Assembly: GCF_900635815.1 (NCBI RefSeq)
Contig: NZ_LR134173.1
Location: 124,001-188,000 of the forward strand
Reading direction: 5' to 3'
Length of the DNA: 64,000 bases
Origin: Legionella cherrii
GTDB taxonomy: Bacteria; Pseudomonadota; Gammaproteobacteria; Legionellales; Legionellaceae
The notes under the pieces are model-generated. The model ran no database searches, was not told the DNA's origin, and worked only from the letters and a program-made list of their open reading frames with translations. Below are positions 9,201 to 18,002 of the stretch, piece by piece. Every line of letters begins with the position of its first letter. The first letter of the stretch is position 1. A program made the translations under genes and the position numbers.

Positions 9201-12200
9201 GCTTATTTTTAAAAACAATCAAGGTATAGAAGCGTTACATCAAGCATCCTTATTATGCAAAAACACGTTGTTTTCACGTGACCTCGATTCGCTGGTACTT
9301 CGTAACACGCGGGTCGAACACAATAAAGACCAACAGGTAGATAGTCCAGTAAGTCAATTTTTAAAGAATGCCACGTTAAATCCGAATGAATCCTTTACTT
9401 GGTTCATTAACTGGTCTGCTCCCAAAGCACGTCATGTCAGCTTAAATAGTGTTATTGATAATGAAGACCGTAAGCTCGGAGATCTCCCAATCCCACCCAA
9501 TGTGCATATCGTCGTAGGAATGGACGAACGTTCTGCATTCAAAATGGGTGATGATTTTTATTCACGCTTTGATGCAATCAGCCAAGCACCTGAGATCCCC
9601 TCCGTAATCTTGCCAGAAATAAAACCGAACCAACCTATAAGCGACAATGATGTTCTTTTTCCTTCGCTGCTCAATTGGGAGTCCATTTTTCTAGGACGAC
9701 ATACTTTTGATGAGGGAACTTTAGACATTGCACCAGGTGCCCTCCTAAAAGCATCTAAAAATAAAACCACCAAATTAGTTTTGCATAATGCGCCGTTTGA
9801 AGATCCTAAGTTCCGTTTCTTGATCAAAGAATTGTTAGCAAAGAAGCGCTTTTTCTTTAATGGTGAATGGCATGAGCTACACAAGGATTTTCATCTGGAG
9901 TTTGCCCAACCTGATTTAAGTACCTACCCCGAGGTTTTGACGCCTAAAGAAACCCCTGCGAAAAAACGAATTGTCAACCAAACGACATTGCCATTATTTT
10001 CCGGTCAATACAAAATCACCAAAAATCATACACTTAAGCCGCTGCCTGGATTTTTTGCTGCCGATGCCGCTCTTGAATTAATCGTCACCGATAATTTAAC
10101 TGAAATCCAGTGGTATAGCCTCTTACGGGAAGCCCAAAAAGCATCCTGCGCCCTAACGATTAAAGCAACGCCCAAGGTATTCATTCCTGAGCCATTAAAA
10201 AAATGGGTAATTCCTATAGAACCATTAGGACAAAAGAGTCGACTCATTATTTCCAATGATTTAGATGATGCGGAGGAAAAATACAAAGCAGAAGGCGCCA
10301 TCACCATCAATGTTGACCCCAAAACCAATTTTAACAGTTTGTTCTTTCATGTATCATTAAAAGACAAACAATTTAAAGGTCAAGACACTGAATTACTAGA
10401 AGCCATTAAAGGGGGCCAACCGGTAATTCTCAAAGGACAATTCTCAACAACTTTTGCCCAACAAGTACAGACCCTCTTCGTTGATCCCCCCACACTTTGG
10501 GTCAATGGCGAACCCGTTTCAGCGCCAAACATCACCTTAATTACTGACCATGCAGCTCCTTTTAAAGCCGTCCATAAGACAACCCATGAGTACAAACCTG
10601 AAGAAGATTTCGCCCGCTTAACGCCTGGTTTAGCAGAACAGTTACAGAAAACCTACCAAAGGCTCCAACTGACAGCATGTCATAGCCATTTTATTGATTT
10701 GCCTAAGGACCCAACTCAGCATTCAAAATGGCTGAATCATTTAATCCAGCGACTAGAGCACCGAGCAGGAATTCTTCCTGACCATGCTGAGCCAACTACT
10801 CCTGAAATGGTGATGAACTATCTGGACGATCATTCATTTGTGTTTCTAACGAGTAAAACTGGGGCTGGAAAGAGCTATTTTGTCCAGAAAATCCTGCCTA
10901 AGTACGGTAAGCAACATCTCAAACCCATCAAAATCTATCATGGATTGGCTGGAGTAAAAAACTGGCTTGAGCATCAGGATGCAAGACAACCCATATTATT
11001 TCTTGATGAAGCCAATATCAGTCAGAATCATTATGCGTTGTTCGAAGCACTGGCACGAGGTGATAAAGAGTTTTGGTATGAAGGAACCTGTTACCCATTA
11101 AAAAAACATAAAATTATCTTTGCAGGAAATCCGACTCATTATGAGGGACGTTTTGAGCCTGATTTATTTAGACGCTTCCCCCATTATTTGTCCTTTGAAG
11201 GGCAACGCTTGGATAACATTTTAAGTCCTTTACTTAAGCACTACGATGATGCAAAAAGCTTGTTGAATCTCATTCAAACTTACTATATCAAAGCACAAGC
11301 TGCCGGACTGAATATTACCTCCCGCAATGCGCAAATGATGTGTTTGCGCTTTTCCATCTTAAAAGAGTTGTCGCAAACTAAATTGCTATCCCATGATTTT
11401 CTAATGCGATATGCCATTTTAAGCGAAATCAAAACTTTAAATCTCGATAAAAAACTGAGCCAATCCATTCGTCTTGAGATCAAGCAGGAAAAAAACTGGA
11501 AACAAGAAAAAAAGCCACTCAAAGAAGTCTTGCAACAATTACAGCCGCAAACGATTGATAAAAAATTCATCTGGACTGACTCACGCAAGAAAATAGCATT
11601 AAGCATCGAAATGTTGTTACTTATTCGAGAAAAAAAGATAAAAGGTCTTTGGGATCAGGAATTGGGTATCAATGGAATCATTCTCGAAGCAGAACCGGGT
11701 CTAGGTAAAAGTCAATTAGTCTATGCATTGCTGAAAGCAAAAGGGGTTGAATACCACACCATTGCCCCAACCAATCCTAAAGAAGTACAAGCGAAACTCT
11801 TAGATGCGTTTCATAAAGGACAAGTCGTTTTTATTGAAGAATTCAATACCCAAGTGCATGAAGAATTACTTAATGCATTACTTTCGGGCTATGACCTTGA
11901 AGGAAATCCGCCAAAAAAACCCGGGTTTTGCCTCATTGGGACCCAAAACCCAACCACCTTTCACGGCAGACAACCTTTATCCAAAGCATTAGATAATCGT
12001 CTTATGTTGGCCGAATTAAGCCATTATAACTTCAGCGAATTCATCCAAATACTGACAGAAAAATTCCAATTGCTTGTAGAGAAGGCAAAAACGATCACTG
12101 AAGAGTATTTTTCAGCACGCACCTATGCGCAAAGTCAAAGCTTATTCCCACCCCCAAACCCACGAAATGTCATGAAAGTGGCGGAGGAAGAACAAAGACA

Positions 12201-12219
12201 TGAAGTATTGGTGTTTTAA
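6220..12219 (+). CDS. Giant LRR / transglutaminase-like / double AAA ATPase protein, probable Dot/Icm effector
   Basis: 1999 residues in one frame. Residues of about 250-650 carry irregular leucine-rich repeats with a recurring 'APNLxxLxL' unit. At about 865-925 is a transglutaminase-like core: Cys879 in 'RAGVCRHRAQ', His905 in 'DTHQFAL' and an Asp in the following 'IIDL', a plausible Cys-His-Asp triad. The middle (about 1000-1530) holds two related beta-rich modules. Two P-loop ATPase domains end the protein. The first has Walker A TGAGKS (1547-1552) and Walker B 'ILFLDEAN' (D1596, E1597). The second has Walker A EPGLGKS (1825-1831) and Walker B 'VVFIEEFN' (E1873, E1874). The second resembles midasin/MoxR-type AAA domains. 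The LRR suggests target binding, the Cys domain proteolysis or transamidation, and the ATPases remodelling. The tail is Glu-rich ('AEEEQRHEVLVF'), as in many Dot/Icm substrates. Function and secretion are inferred. Confidence 0.85.
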   Translation: MKSQNEILDNLGLLYEKNQLPTIESSVEPNGGVLNLDKALADNPECWDTITTGSVQLEKKAIIIKCNLNESSPHLYLKQRIIKKLIDDNFSIYVPTREGLKKIDDEEQVDQIHKQYYELDPSQETAQLKKLNLIRDRVDFLDVSGFNDLCTKILNSPDAFFHFINFLIIDLVPLYKELYYSERYDRGLLSVIEWSFDSPLNLEKDWLKKYCNLNKEISDNRTQIPFPPFLQSLIDEKNFNDPGILLLPYLEQNYPDLLKKPTHLTLTNSKLSLFSFLNQRKSLFSLVLDNCEFEGEYHEEEPVNEPLLTTALRFFQAEEIGFSSEQFSTFLNNSPNLTSLYLNSGTIKNSKPQKFQLKKMANLKTISFSNLQTSLAQIGELINATPNLTELSLRNLFVTVSDGSLKIKAPLPHLKVLTISSSLIFEDIYTLVNSAPNLESLNISWFDWTEFEESLIQLDNPLKALKKVTLYQGYMSSGQLHSLLIGAPNLTHLNLGCRFIGSDFINFAPNSLPNLKEFIVPRNKLLPEQLLNLLAAAPNLNEIKINNPNNLLDLLNRLAPGALPLLTHVTFTSDALSFAELNQLIKIAPNLKSISYPNPQNSVDVLGSQWLQYSYPHIEITFLGGSSESTQKFVAPNDGSLSLDGNIGKPEHIPTLPARTIFKAKEGPNPPVSSYHLDTFFWSPLNKCFKPYIPGEENLEPVSESLKCSIQQLEEQFDHPHTSPKSVYGQFIFEDPQVGKWLQLPALSTNDKLINYAVEQPDFEIKRCPASGYYFIKFKTKVESCLVNYILDPGNNVDFTLDQNAPKEHLEWISKLSFDAKGKLVNCEEYQRLLKLDAIQRIQALAEYCRFENESAESDIHGNVIDVLNALIQQRAGVCRHRAQLFSALADALNIDASLVSNDTHQFALVKDNNKPFTLNLGGGAANIIDLPMPPLIKKHDAKAKESVEETKNTVPPLKANNRFQTWNSFPIQAQNADELAQILTSKDSPSRQWLIFKNNQGIEALHQASLLCKNTLFSRDLDSLVLRNTRVEHNKDQQVDSPVSQFLKNATLNPNESFTWFINWSAPKARHVSLNSVIDNEDRKLGDLPIPPNVHIVVGMDERSAFKMGDDFYSRFDAISQAPEIPSVILPEIKPNQPISDNDVLFPSLLNWESIFLGRHTFDEGTLDIAPGALLKASKNKTTKLVLHNAPFEDPKFRFLIKELLAKKRFFFNGEWHELHKDFHLEFAQPDLSTYPEVLTPKETPAKKRIVNQTTLPLFSGQYKITKNHTLKPLPGFFAADAALELIVTDNLTEIQWYSLLREAQKASCALTIKATPKVFIPEPLKKWVIPIEPLGQKSRLIISNDLDDAEEKYKAEGAITINVDPKTNFNSLFFHVSLKDKQFKGQDTELLEAIKGGQPVILKGQFSTTFAQQVQTLFVDPPTLWVNGEPVSAPNITLITDHAAPFKAVHKTTHEYKPEEDFARLTPGLAEQLQKTYQRLQLTACHSHFIDLPKDPTQHSKWLNHLIQRLEHRAGILPDHAEPTTPEMVMNYLDDHSFVFLTSKTGAGKSYFVQKILPKYGKQHLKPIKIYHGLAGVKNWLEHQDARQPILFLDEANISQNHYALFEALARGDKEFWYEGTCYPLKKHKIIFAGNPTHYEGRFEPDLFRRFPHYLSFEGQRLDNILSPLLKHYDDAKSLLNLIQTYYIKAQAAGLNITSRNAQMMCLRFSILKELSQTKLLSHDFLMRYAILSEIKTLNLDKKLSQSIRLEIKQEKNWKQEKKPLKEVLQQLQPQTIDKKFIWTDSRKKIALSIEMLLLIREKKIKGLWDQELGINGIILEAEPGLGKSQLVYALLKAKGVEYHTIAPTNPKEVQAKLLDAFHKGQVVFIEEFNTQVHEELLNALLSGYDLEGNPPKKPGFCLIGTQNPTTFHGRQPLSKALDNRLMLAELSHYNFSEFIQILTEKFQLLVEKAKTITEEYFSARTYAQSQSLFPPPNPRNVMKVAEEEQRHEVLVF

Positions 12220-12386
12220 CACTCGATGGCCATTACAAAAGCTGCATTTGTAGTAGGGTGAGCCTTGGCCCACATCGTTAATTACCCGCAAAGTTTTTTT
12301 GTTCGGTCAAGGTTTAACCTACTTCAACACGGGTTTCGTTACCGCATCCAGGCTACAACACTCACAAAATTCCTATTGGGCTACAC
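12220..12386. repeat. Intergenic dispersed-repeat region
   Basis: No gene is seen. The interval holds blocks typical of this window's gene gaps: 'GTAGGGTGAGCCTTGGCCCAC' like strings near 12250-12272 and a 'CATCCAGGCTACAAC' end near 12344-12358. The latter matches the ends of the elements at 39670-39715 and 44222-44333. Confidence 0.4.
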
Positions 12387-12419
12387 TTGAGTTATAAGAG
12401 GAATAACAGGAGTGCTCAA

Positions 12420-12806
12420 ATGGACACATCGAAGTTTTTAAGTAAAGTCCTTGGGATTTATCTCATTGTGGTCAGCTTAGCCATTCTAATCAATCTGCAT
12501 CAATTTACCCTCTATGTCCAAGAGTTGTTAAAGGATGGTCCATTAATGCTCGTCCTGGGGTTTTGGACCTTTACTGTGGGTTTACTGATGGTTGTAGCTC
12601 ATAATATTTGGCAATGGAGCTGGCGACTTTTAATCACGATTATTGCCTGGATTATCTTATTAAAAGGTGCAAATATGATTTTTTATCCGCACTATATCGA
12701 TAGAGCGACCCTTTTATTTGTGCAAAATAATAGTATTGCCTACAGCGCTGCCGGATTTGATCTGATCATTGGCATCATCCTCTGCTATTTGGGTTTTAAA
12801 CGTTAA
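12420..12806 (+). CDS. Small integral membrane protein, four predicted helices
   Basis: 128 residues from ATG 12420, chosen because AGGAG lies 7 nt upstream. The frame is open further left but only with a TTG. Four hydrophobic segments are visible: 'VLGIYLIVVSLAILINL', 'PLMLVLGFWTFTVGLLMVVA', 'LLITIIAWIILLKGANMIF' and 'AAGFDLIIGIILCYLGF'. Conserved-looking Trp residues ('IWQWSWRLL') lie between helices 2 and 3. It belongs to no family I can name. The role is unknown. Confidence 0.75.
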   Translation: MDTSKFLSKVLGIYLIVVSLAILINLHQFTLYVQELLKDGPLMLVLGFWTFTVGLLMVVAHNIWQWSWRLLITIIAWIILLKGANMIFYPHYIDRATLLFVQNNSIAYSAAGFDLIIGIILCYLGFKR

Positions 12807-12981
12807 ACGTGCAGCCAATCGAGCAGGCTCTCTGATCTCTCGTTACGCTCAGGAGACGTAGAGAACACAGAAAGTCAGTCATTTTGGCCAAGAGAATAGA
12901 AATATAAATAGGTCCTAGTCAATTTATAGAGGATTAGGTAAAGTATTAAGACCGATTATTTTTTCAATTAAGGGAATGGTA

Positions 12982-13341
12982 ATGAAAATTTTGGCAAAAT
13001 CGCTTTTTTGTACGGTCTTTTTAGCTAATATTGCTTTTGCTGATGACATATCACAATTTAATACTCAAATTCAAAGCCAGTTAAAACAATTGCAAACCGA
13101 TCAACAACATCAAACCCAGCAGATGAACTCCCAGCTGCAGGAGCAAATTAAAAAAGTACAAGCTGATTTGCAACAACAAATTCAATCGGTAAATACTCAA
13201 TTGCAAAATCAGATAAAAACAGTACAAAGTCAGCTACAGACGCAAATTCAAACTGTAAATACTCAAGTGCAACAATTAGCAAGCAAACAAGCATCTCAAC
13301 CCATATCCGTTCCCGCTCCAGCTGCTCCGGGAAAAAAATAA
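12982..13341 (+). CDS. Secreted Gln-rich coiled-coil protein with 11-residue repeats
   Basis: 119 residues from ATG 12982, which is 7 nt after AAGGGA. ATG 12976 would be too close to that site. A signal peptide (MKILAKSLFCTVFLANIAFA) is followed by a helix of about 75 residues made largely of Gln. Its centre is four successive 11-residue units of the form xLQxQIxxVxx (QLQEQIKKVQA, DLQQQIQSVNT, QLQNQIKTVQS, QLQTQIQTVNT). A hendecad period predicts a right-handed or straight coiled coil. The tail is Ala/Pro-rich ('SVPAPAAPGKK'). It probably oligomerises in the periplasm or at the surface. No family is recognised. Confidence 0.8.
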   Translation: MKILAKSLFCTVFLANIAFADDISQFNTQIQSQLKQLQTDQQHQTQQMNSQLQEQIKKVQADLQQQIQSVNTQLQNQIKTVQSQLQTQIQTVNTQVQQLASKQASQPISVPAPAAPGKK

Positions 13342-13357
13342 AGTAATTAAATCACCT

Positions 13358-13375
13358 TTCCCGCGCGAGCGGGAA
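13358..13375 (+). terminator. Hairpin after the coiled-coil gene
   Basis: TTCCCGC, loop GCGA, GCGGGAA: a perfect 7-bp GC-rich stem 17 nt after the stop, followed by the weakly T-rich CTCTTTATT. It is a plausible intrinsic terminator. Confidence 0.5.
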
Positions 13376-13599
13376 CTCTTTATTCCACACCTTCTTAATA
13401 CTTCCTCATTCTTGTTTTCATCTATTTTGGTCTTTTCACAAGCCTTAAGCGAAAGAAATCTTGGAAGATGACAAAAGAATTTCTCAGCTGATGTATCTTT
13501 AAGCAAAAAATGCATTAACAGTATATACTTTAAGATAAAACTGGATCAGAGCAACAGATACACCAATTTGTACGTAGTTGAGGGGATGAGTGAGGGAAC

Positions 13600-15900
13600 A
13601 TGACCAGACGTCAAATAGACTATCAAAAAGTGGCTAGCGCCGCAGAGAGAGTTAAAAAACAAGGCCGAGAACCATCGCTTACGAATGTATGCGAAGAATT
13701 AGGAATGATTACACCAACTCCTAATTTATCCACGCTACTTGAAAAATGGTATCACACACAACCTGAGTTTCAGCGCTCTATTAAAGCCCCACTGTCAGAA
13801 AATATTAATGTGAAGACCCATAATATTCTTGAAAAAAATATAGAACTGGAAAAATCTTTATCCTTATTGCGCGCTACTCTTGAATCCACTGCTGATGGCA
13901 TCATGATGGTTAATGGTAAAGGACAGGTGGTGGATTGGAATCAAAAGTTCGTGGAAATGTGGCGAATCCCTTCTCATATGTTGGAATCTGGCACCGAAAG
14001 TATTGGCTTTGAATACATTTTACAACAGCTAAGTAACCCCGAAGCAGTCATTGCTGATGTGAAGTATCTTTATGAAAATCCAGAATGGCAAGGAGAATTA
14101 CCTGTTTTACATTTTAAAGACGGACGAATTTTTGAGCGCTTTACTCAACCCCAACGAATAGGTTCTGAAATTGTTGGCAGAGTATACAGTTTCAGGGATA
14201 TAACCCAAAAGCTCATGGAAGAAGATGAACTTCGCATCCGAGAGCGTGCCATTGAAGCAAGTACGCATGGTGTAGTTATCCTTGACATTTCCAAACCCAA
14301 TTTGCCGATTATTTATGTTAATAAAGCCTTCGAGCGCATCACTGGATACAGTGAACGACAAATATTAGGACAAAATCTTACCTTTTTGCATGGCAGCAAA
14401 ATGGAACATGTAAATCAAAAGCGAATTAACCTGGCAATTAAGGAACTACGTGAAGAGACCGTGGAGTTAGAAAGCTACCGACGCAACGGCGAAGTGTTCT
14501 GGGCGGAGGTGAGTGTCGCTCCCGTTAGGGATTCATTTGATAACGTCAAACATTATGTCTGTATTCTTAACGACATTACCCAACGACGTGAGATGGAGCA
14601 ACAATTAATTCAACAAGCAACTCATGATTCGCTCACTGAATTGCCCAACCGAGTATTATTAATTGACCGTGTGGATCAAGCCATTTTACAAGCGAAGAAA
14701 AAAGGTTCTATGTTAGGCTTTTTATTTCTTGATCTGGATCATTTCAAGATGACTAATGATACTTTGGGACATAGCATTGGCGACCGGCTGTTACAAGCAG
14801 TGTCCAACCGCTTACTTATTGCTACTGATGATTTTGATACCGTTTGCCGCTTAGGCGGTGATGAGTTTGTCATTTTATTACAAGATGTGGCAACTGAAAT
14901 GCAAGCGCAACAAAAGGCAGAAGAAATTCTCACGTCAATCGCAAGACCCATTCAAATTGATCAGCACAATTTAAAAATTACTGGCAGCATCGGTATTAGC
15001 TATTTTCCTAAAGATGGTGATGATTATGAATCTTTAATGAAAAGTGCGGATCTATCGATGTATCATGCCAAAGACAGCGGCCGCAATACCTATCGCACTT
15101 ATGACAAAGAGATGAACATGCGCATCATTAACCGCATGCAACTCGATAATGCGTTACGTGATTCACTTAAGAGAAATGAATTCCATCTGGTATATCAACC
15201 CTTTATTAATTTGGCTACAAACAAAATTATTGGCTTTGAAGCCTTATTACGCTGGCACAGCCATATTCTAGGCGATGTTCCACCCAATGATTTTATTGGC
15301 ATGGCTGAAGAAAATGGTTTAATTCTTGATATTGGTCTGTGGGTTTTGCGCGAAGCATGCAGCCAACTGGTACGTTGGCATGCACAAGGTTATGATCAGT
15401 TAACAGTTGCTGTAAATATTTCGGGACGGCAATTCCGTCAAGCACATTTATCTGATGTCATTGAAAATATCCTTCTTGAAACAGGCTTACCGGCCAAATT
15501 CCTGGAATTGGAGCTTACGGAAAGCTTACTTGTGGATAATGTAAAACATGCTGTGGAAACCATGTATGAATTAAAAGACATGGGGGCAAAATTAGTCATC
15601 GATGATTTTGGCACTGGCTACTCCAGTTTATCTTATCTCAAGCAATTTCCTGTAGATAAATTGAAAATTGATCGTTCATTCATTAGTGAGTTAGTCAATC
15701 GGGAAAATGATGCCGCCATTACACGAGCCATCATCAACTTAGGGCATAGCTTAAATTTAGAGGTACTCGCTGAAGGAGTAGAAACCGATTTACAACGTGA
15801 ATTTATTATGCAACATGGTTGTGATTATGCTCAGGGATATTATTTTGCCATGCCTCAAAAACCAGAAGAATTAAGCGAATTTATTCTTCGTCATCTTTAG
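13600..15900 (+). CDS. KfrA-N-like / PAS / PAS / GGDEF / EAL c-di-GMP protein
   Basis: 766 residues without membrane segments. The first 60 residues (YQKVASAAERVKKQGREPSL, TNVCEELGM ... LLEKWYH) resemble the KfrA N-terminal DNA-binding domain. PAS domains follow at about 85-200 ('ATLESTADGIMMVNGKGQVVDWN') and 210-330 with a PAC tail ('YVCILNDITQRR'). GGDEF at 419-423 is intact ('RLGGDEFVIL'), so cyclase activity is possible. EAL at 547-549 ('FEALLRWHS') and DDFGTGYSS (from 668) are also intact, so phosphodiesterase activity is possible. Such proteins make and/or degrade cyclic di-GMP in response to a PAS-sensed signal. The DNA-binding-like start is unusual for the family. A GAGGG precedes the ATG. 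Confidence 0.92.
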   Translation: MTRRQIDYQKVASAAERVKKQGREPSLTNVCEELGMITPTPNLSTLLEKWYHTQPEFQRSIKAPLSENINVKTHNILEKNIELEKSLSLLRATLESTADGIMMVNGKGQVVDWNQKFVEMWRIPSHMLESGTESIGFEYILQQLSNPEAVIADVKYLYENPEWQGELPVLHFKDGRIFERFTQPQRIGSEIVGRVYSFRDITQKLMEEDELRIRERAIEASTHGVVILDISKPNLPIIYVNKAFERITGYSERQILGQNLTFLHGSKMEHVNQKRINLAIKELREETVELESYRRNGEVFWAEVSVAPVRDSFDNVKHYVCILNDITQRREMEQQLIQQATHDSLTELPNRVLLIDRVDQAILQAKKKGSMLGFLFLDLDHFKMTNDTLGHSIGDRLLQAVSNRLLIATDDFDTVCRLGGDEFVILLQDVATEMQAQQKAEEILTSIARPIQIDQHNLKITGSIGISYFPKDGDDYESLMKSADLSMYHAKDSGRNTYRTYDKEMNMRIINRMQLDNALRDSLKRNEFHLVYQPFINLATNKIIGFEALLRWHSHILGDVPPNDFIGMAEENGLILDIGLWVLREACSQLVRWHAQGYDQLTVAVNISGRQFRQAHLSDVIENILLETGLPAKFLELELTESLLVDNVKHAVETMYELKDMGAKLVIDDFGTGYSSLSYLKQFPVDKLKIDRSFISELVNRENDAAITRAIINLGHSLNLEVLAEGVETDLQREFIMQHGCDYAQGYYFAMPQKPEELSEFILRHL

Positions 15901-16239
15901 AATCGCTACAACTGCACATCACCCCAAGCTGTCTCTAAGGCATCTCTCCTGTATATTCGAACTACACTTAATCCCAAGCGTAGCGAGGGATAACGTAGGG
16001 GAATGCCTTGGAGAATCGGGATGACTTAGGTGGCTCGGTATGATGTTCCATTTATATTTCCTATGATTCTTTCAAATCGGTATGATTTTTGCTGGTAAAA
16101 ATTAGGCTGAGAAGTATTAAGAGAGTTTTTTATGTCGCATTGATTGATTAATTGAAACAAGCAATCGCAGTACTTTGTTACCTGATATGAGTTGGTACAG
16201 GTTTACTGCATTTAAGGAAATAGCGAAACAGGGGCAGAG
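15901..16239. other. Gene-free gap with scattered repeat fragments
   Basis: No convincing coding frame. Around 15970-16030 lies 'AATCCCAAGCGTAGCGAGGG ATAACG ... GAATCGGGATGAC', a fragment like those at 35245-35340 and 37440-37515. Nothing else is recognised, apart from the whole dispersed element that starts at 16240. Confidence 0.4.
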
Positions 16240-16364
16240 GTCACTGACATTACCTTAAGAATCCCCTCTCCCACTTGTGGAAAGGGGTAGGGGTGAGGGT
16301 TCATTCGTTGTAATACCCTCATCCGCCCTAGTGGACACCCGCTCCCTTCAAGAGCGAAGGGATA
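16240..16364 (+). repeat. Full copy of the ~120-bp dispersed palindromic element
   Basis: The left half runs TTAAGAATCCCCTCTCCC, ACTTGTGG, AAAGGGGTAGGGGTGAGGG. The right half is CCCTCATCCGCCCTAGTGG followed by the imperfect hairpin CGCTCCCTTCAAGAGCGAAGGG. The same order of blocks occurs inverted at 20123-20222, and rearranged or partial copies lie at 5130-5170, 24673-24757 and 35339-35371. All copies are intergenic. The element ends just before the kmo leader. Confidence 0.7.
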
Positions 16365-16431
16365 TTTCCCAAAAATGGCAGTATTGAAACCTAGCCTCAA
16401 TTACGGCTGCGATTGTTTTAAGGAGAATGGA

Positions 16432-17772
16432 ATGAAAGAGGTAACCATTATTGGATCGGGTTTGGCAGGAACTTTACTCGCACTCTATTTGGCCAAAAGA
16501 GATTATCAACTTGAGGTTGTTGATGCACGGCCTGATCTAAGATTTATGAGTACAGATGATGGACGCTCCATTAACCTGGCCTTGTCATGTCGTGGCATTA
16601 CTGGCATGGAAGGGGTCGGTATCATGCCCCAGGTGAAAAAGCTCATGGTTCCTATGCGCGCCCGTGCGATTCATGAACTTCAGGGACAAATTAAATTCCA
16701 ATCCTTTGGACGGCATCATGATGAATACATCAATGCCATTCAACGCAATGAACTCAATATGTTATTGCTTAATGAATTAGAAAAATTTCCTAAGGTTAAA
16801 CTTAGTTTTAACAGGAAACTCATTGATTTGGATGTTGACAAAAAAAGGGTTACTTTTGAATTATCCGATGGTTCCTTCATAAACCAAAAATATGAGCTTT
16901 TAATTGGTGCGGATGGAGCAGGTTCATGCGTTCGTGAGCAATTAAGGGCAAAACATTTGCTTCATGCCTCACGCACGTTCCTACCTTATGGATACAAAGA
17001 GCTTTCCATTGGTGAGCCTGCGCAAAATCATCTCATTCACGAACATTTACACCTGTGGCCAAGAGATGCTTTTTTATTGCTAGGCAATCCCAATCTTAAC
17101 CAGTCAATTACAGGCTCCTTGTTCTTGCCCACTGAAGGAAAAAACAGCTTCGCTGAACTGGAAAATGAATTGAAAATCAATGCCTTTTTTAAAGAGTCCT
17201 TCCCAGATGCTTATGCGCAAATGCCTAATTTATTGGAAGAATTTACCCAACACCCTATGGGTAATATGAGTACTATAAAATGCGACCCCTGGTATTACCA
17301 GGATCAATGCTTATTAATCGGAGATGCCGCTCATGGTGTAGTCCCCTTTTTTGGTCAGGGAATGAATAGTGCTTTTGAAGACTGTCGTATTTTAAATGAC
17401 CTTCTGGATAAATATCATGATGACTGGAAGCAAGTCATGCCGGCATTTTATCAATCGAGGAAGGTAAATACGGATGCGGTGGCTCAAATGTCTCTGGATA
17501 ACTTCCATGAAATTCAAATTGATATTAGAGACAAGCAATTTAACTTAAAGAAACAGCTGGAACATGAATTAATGCATCGATATCCGGAACATTATGTTTC
17601 AAAACACGTTTTGGTAATGTTTACCAATACCCCATATGCTGAGGCACAAGCACATGGTGAGTTACAAGCACAATTTTTAAATAAAATATGCGACAAAGTG
17701 GAGCGAATTGAAGAGATTGATTGGAATAAAGTAGAGAACGAACTTAAACAATATGACAAAAAATTGGCATAA
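16432..17772 (+). CDS. kmo: Kynurenine 3-monooxygenase
   Basis: 446 residues from ATG 16432 (AAGGAG at 16420-16425). The longer open frame starts in repeat DNA and is unlikely. It has an N-terminal FAD dinucleotide site 'IIGSGLAGTLLALYLAKR', the KMO motif 'GRSINLALSCRGI', a substrate-region 'RNELNMLLL', a 'LLIGADGAGS' strand and the second FAD motif GDAAHGVVPFFGQGMNSAFE. The enzyme hydroxylates kynurenine at C3 with NADPH and O2. No other tryptophan-degradation gene is nearby. It is instead followed, same strand, by a diiron oxidase and an FAD oxidase, so its substrate here may be part of a biosynthetic route. Confidence 0.9.
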   Translation: MKEVTIIGSGLAGTLLALYLAKRDYQLEVVDARPDLRFMSTDDGRSINLALSCRGITGMEGVGIMPQVKKLMVPMRARAIHELQGQIKFQSFGRHHDEYINAIQRNELNMLLLNELEKFPKVKLSFNRKLIDLDVDKKRVTFELSDGSFINQKYELLIGADGAGSCVREQLRAKHLLHASRTFLPYGYKELSIGEPAQNHLIHEHLHLWPRDAFLLLGNPNLNQSITGSLFLPTEGKNSFAELENELKINAFFKESFPDAYAQMPNLLEEFTQHPMGNMSTIKCDPWYYQDQCLLIGDAAHGVVPFFGQGMNSAFEDCRILNDLLDKYHDDWKQVMPAFYQSRKVNTDAVAQMSLDNFHEIQIDIRDKQFNLKKQLEHELMHRYPEHYVSKHVLVMFTNTPYAEAQAHGELQAQFLNKICDKVERIEEIDWNKVENELKQYDKKLA

Positions 17773-18002
17773 TTAAACTGAATTTTAAAATATGTCAAAA
17801 AATTCAAGGGATTCATTTGTCAAAAATTTGGCAATTAGGCTAATTTTTGCTCATTTTTATTGACAGAGCACTCTGCCTTTTGATGAAAATAAGGGCCAAA
17901 ATCCCCCTTTTTATCATATTCGAGCAAAAAAGAGAAAAAAAAGTTGGTATGCGTCATGCATTGTTAAAATTGTCCAACAAATTTATTCTCATGGAGATGG
18001 CT

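Noticed and set aside
17752..17833. Three GACAAAAA/GTCAAAAA direct repeats around the kmo stop, read as operators
   Set aside because: The spacing is irregular, one copy is inside the coding sequence and all are A-rich, so chance is likely.
17860..17865. TTGACA as -35 box of the HDO/FAD-oxidase unit
   Set aside because: The -35 is perfect but no acceptable -10 lies 16-18 nt downstream (ATGAAA/TGAAAA only).
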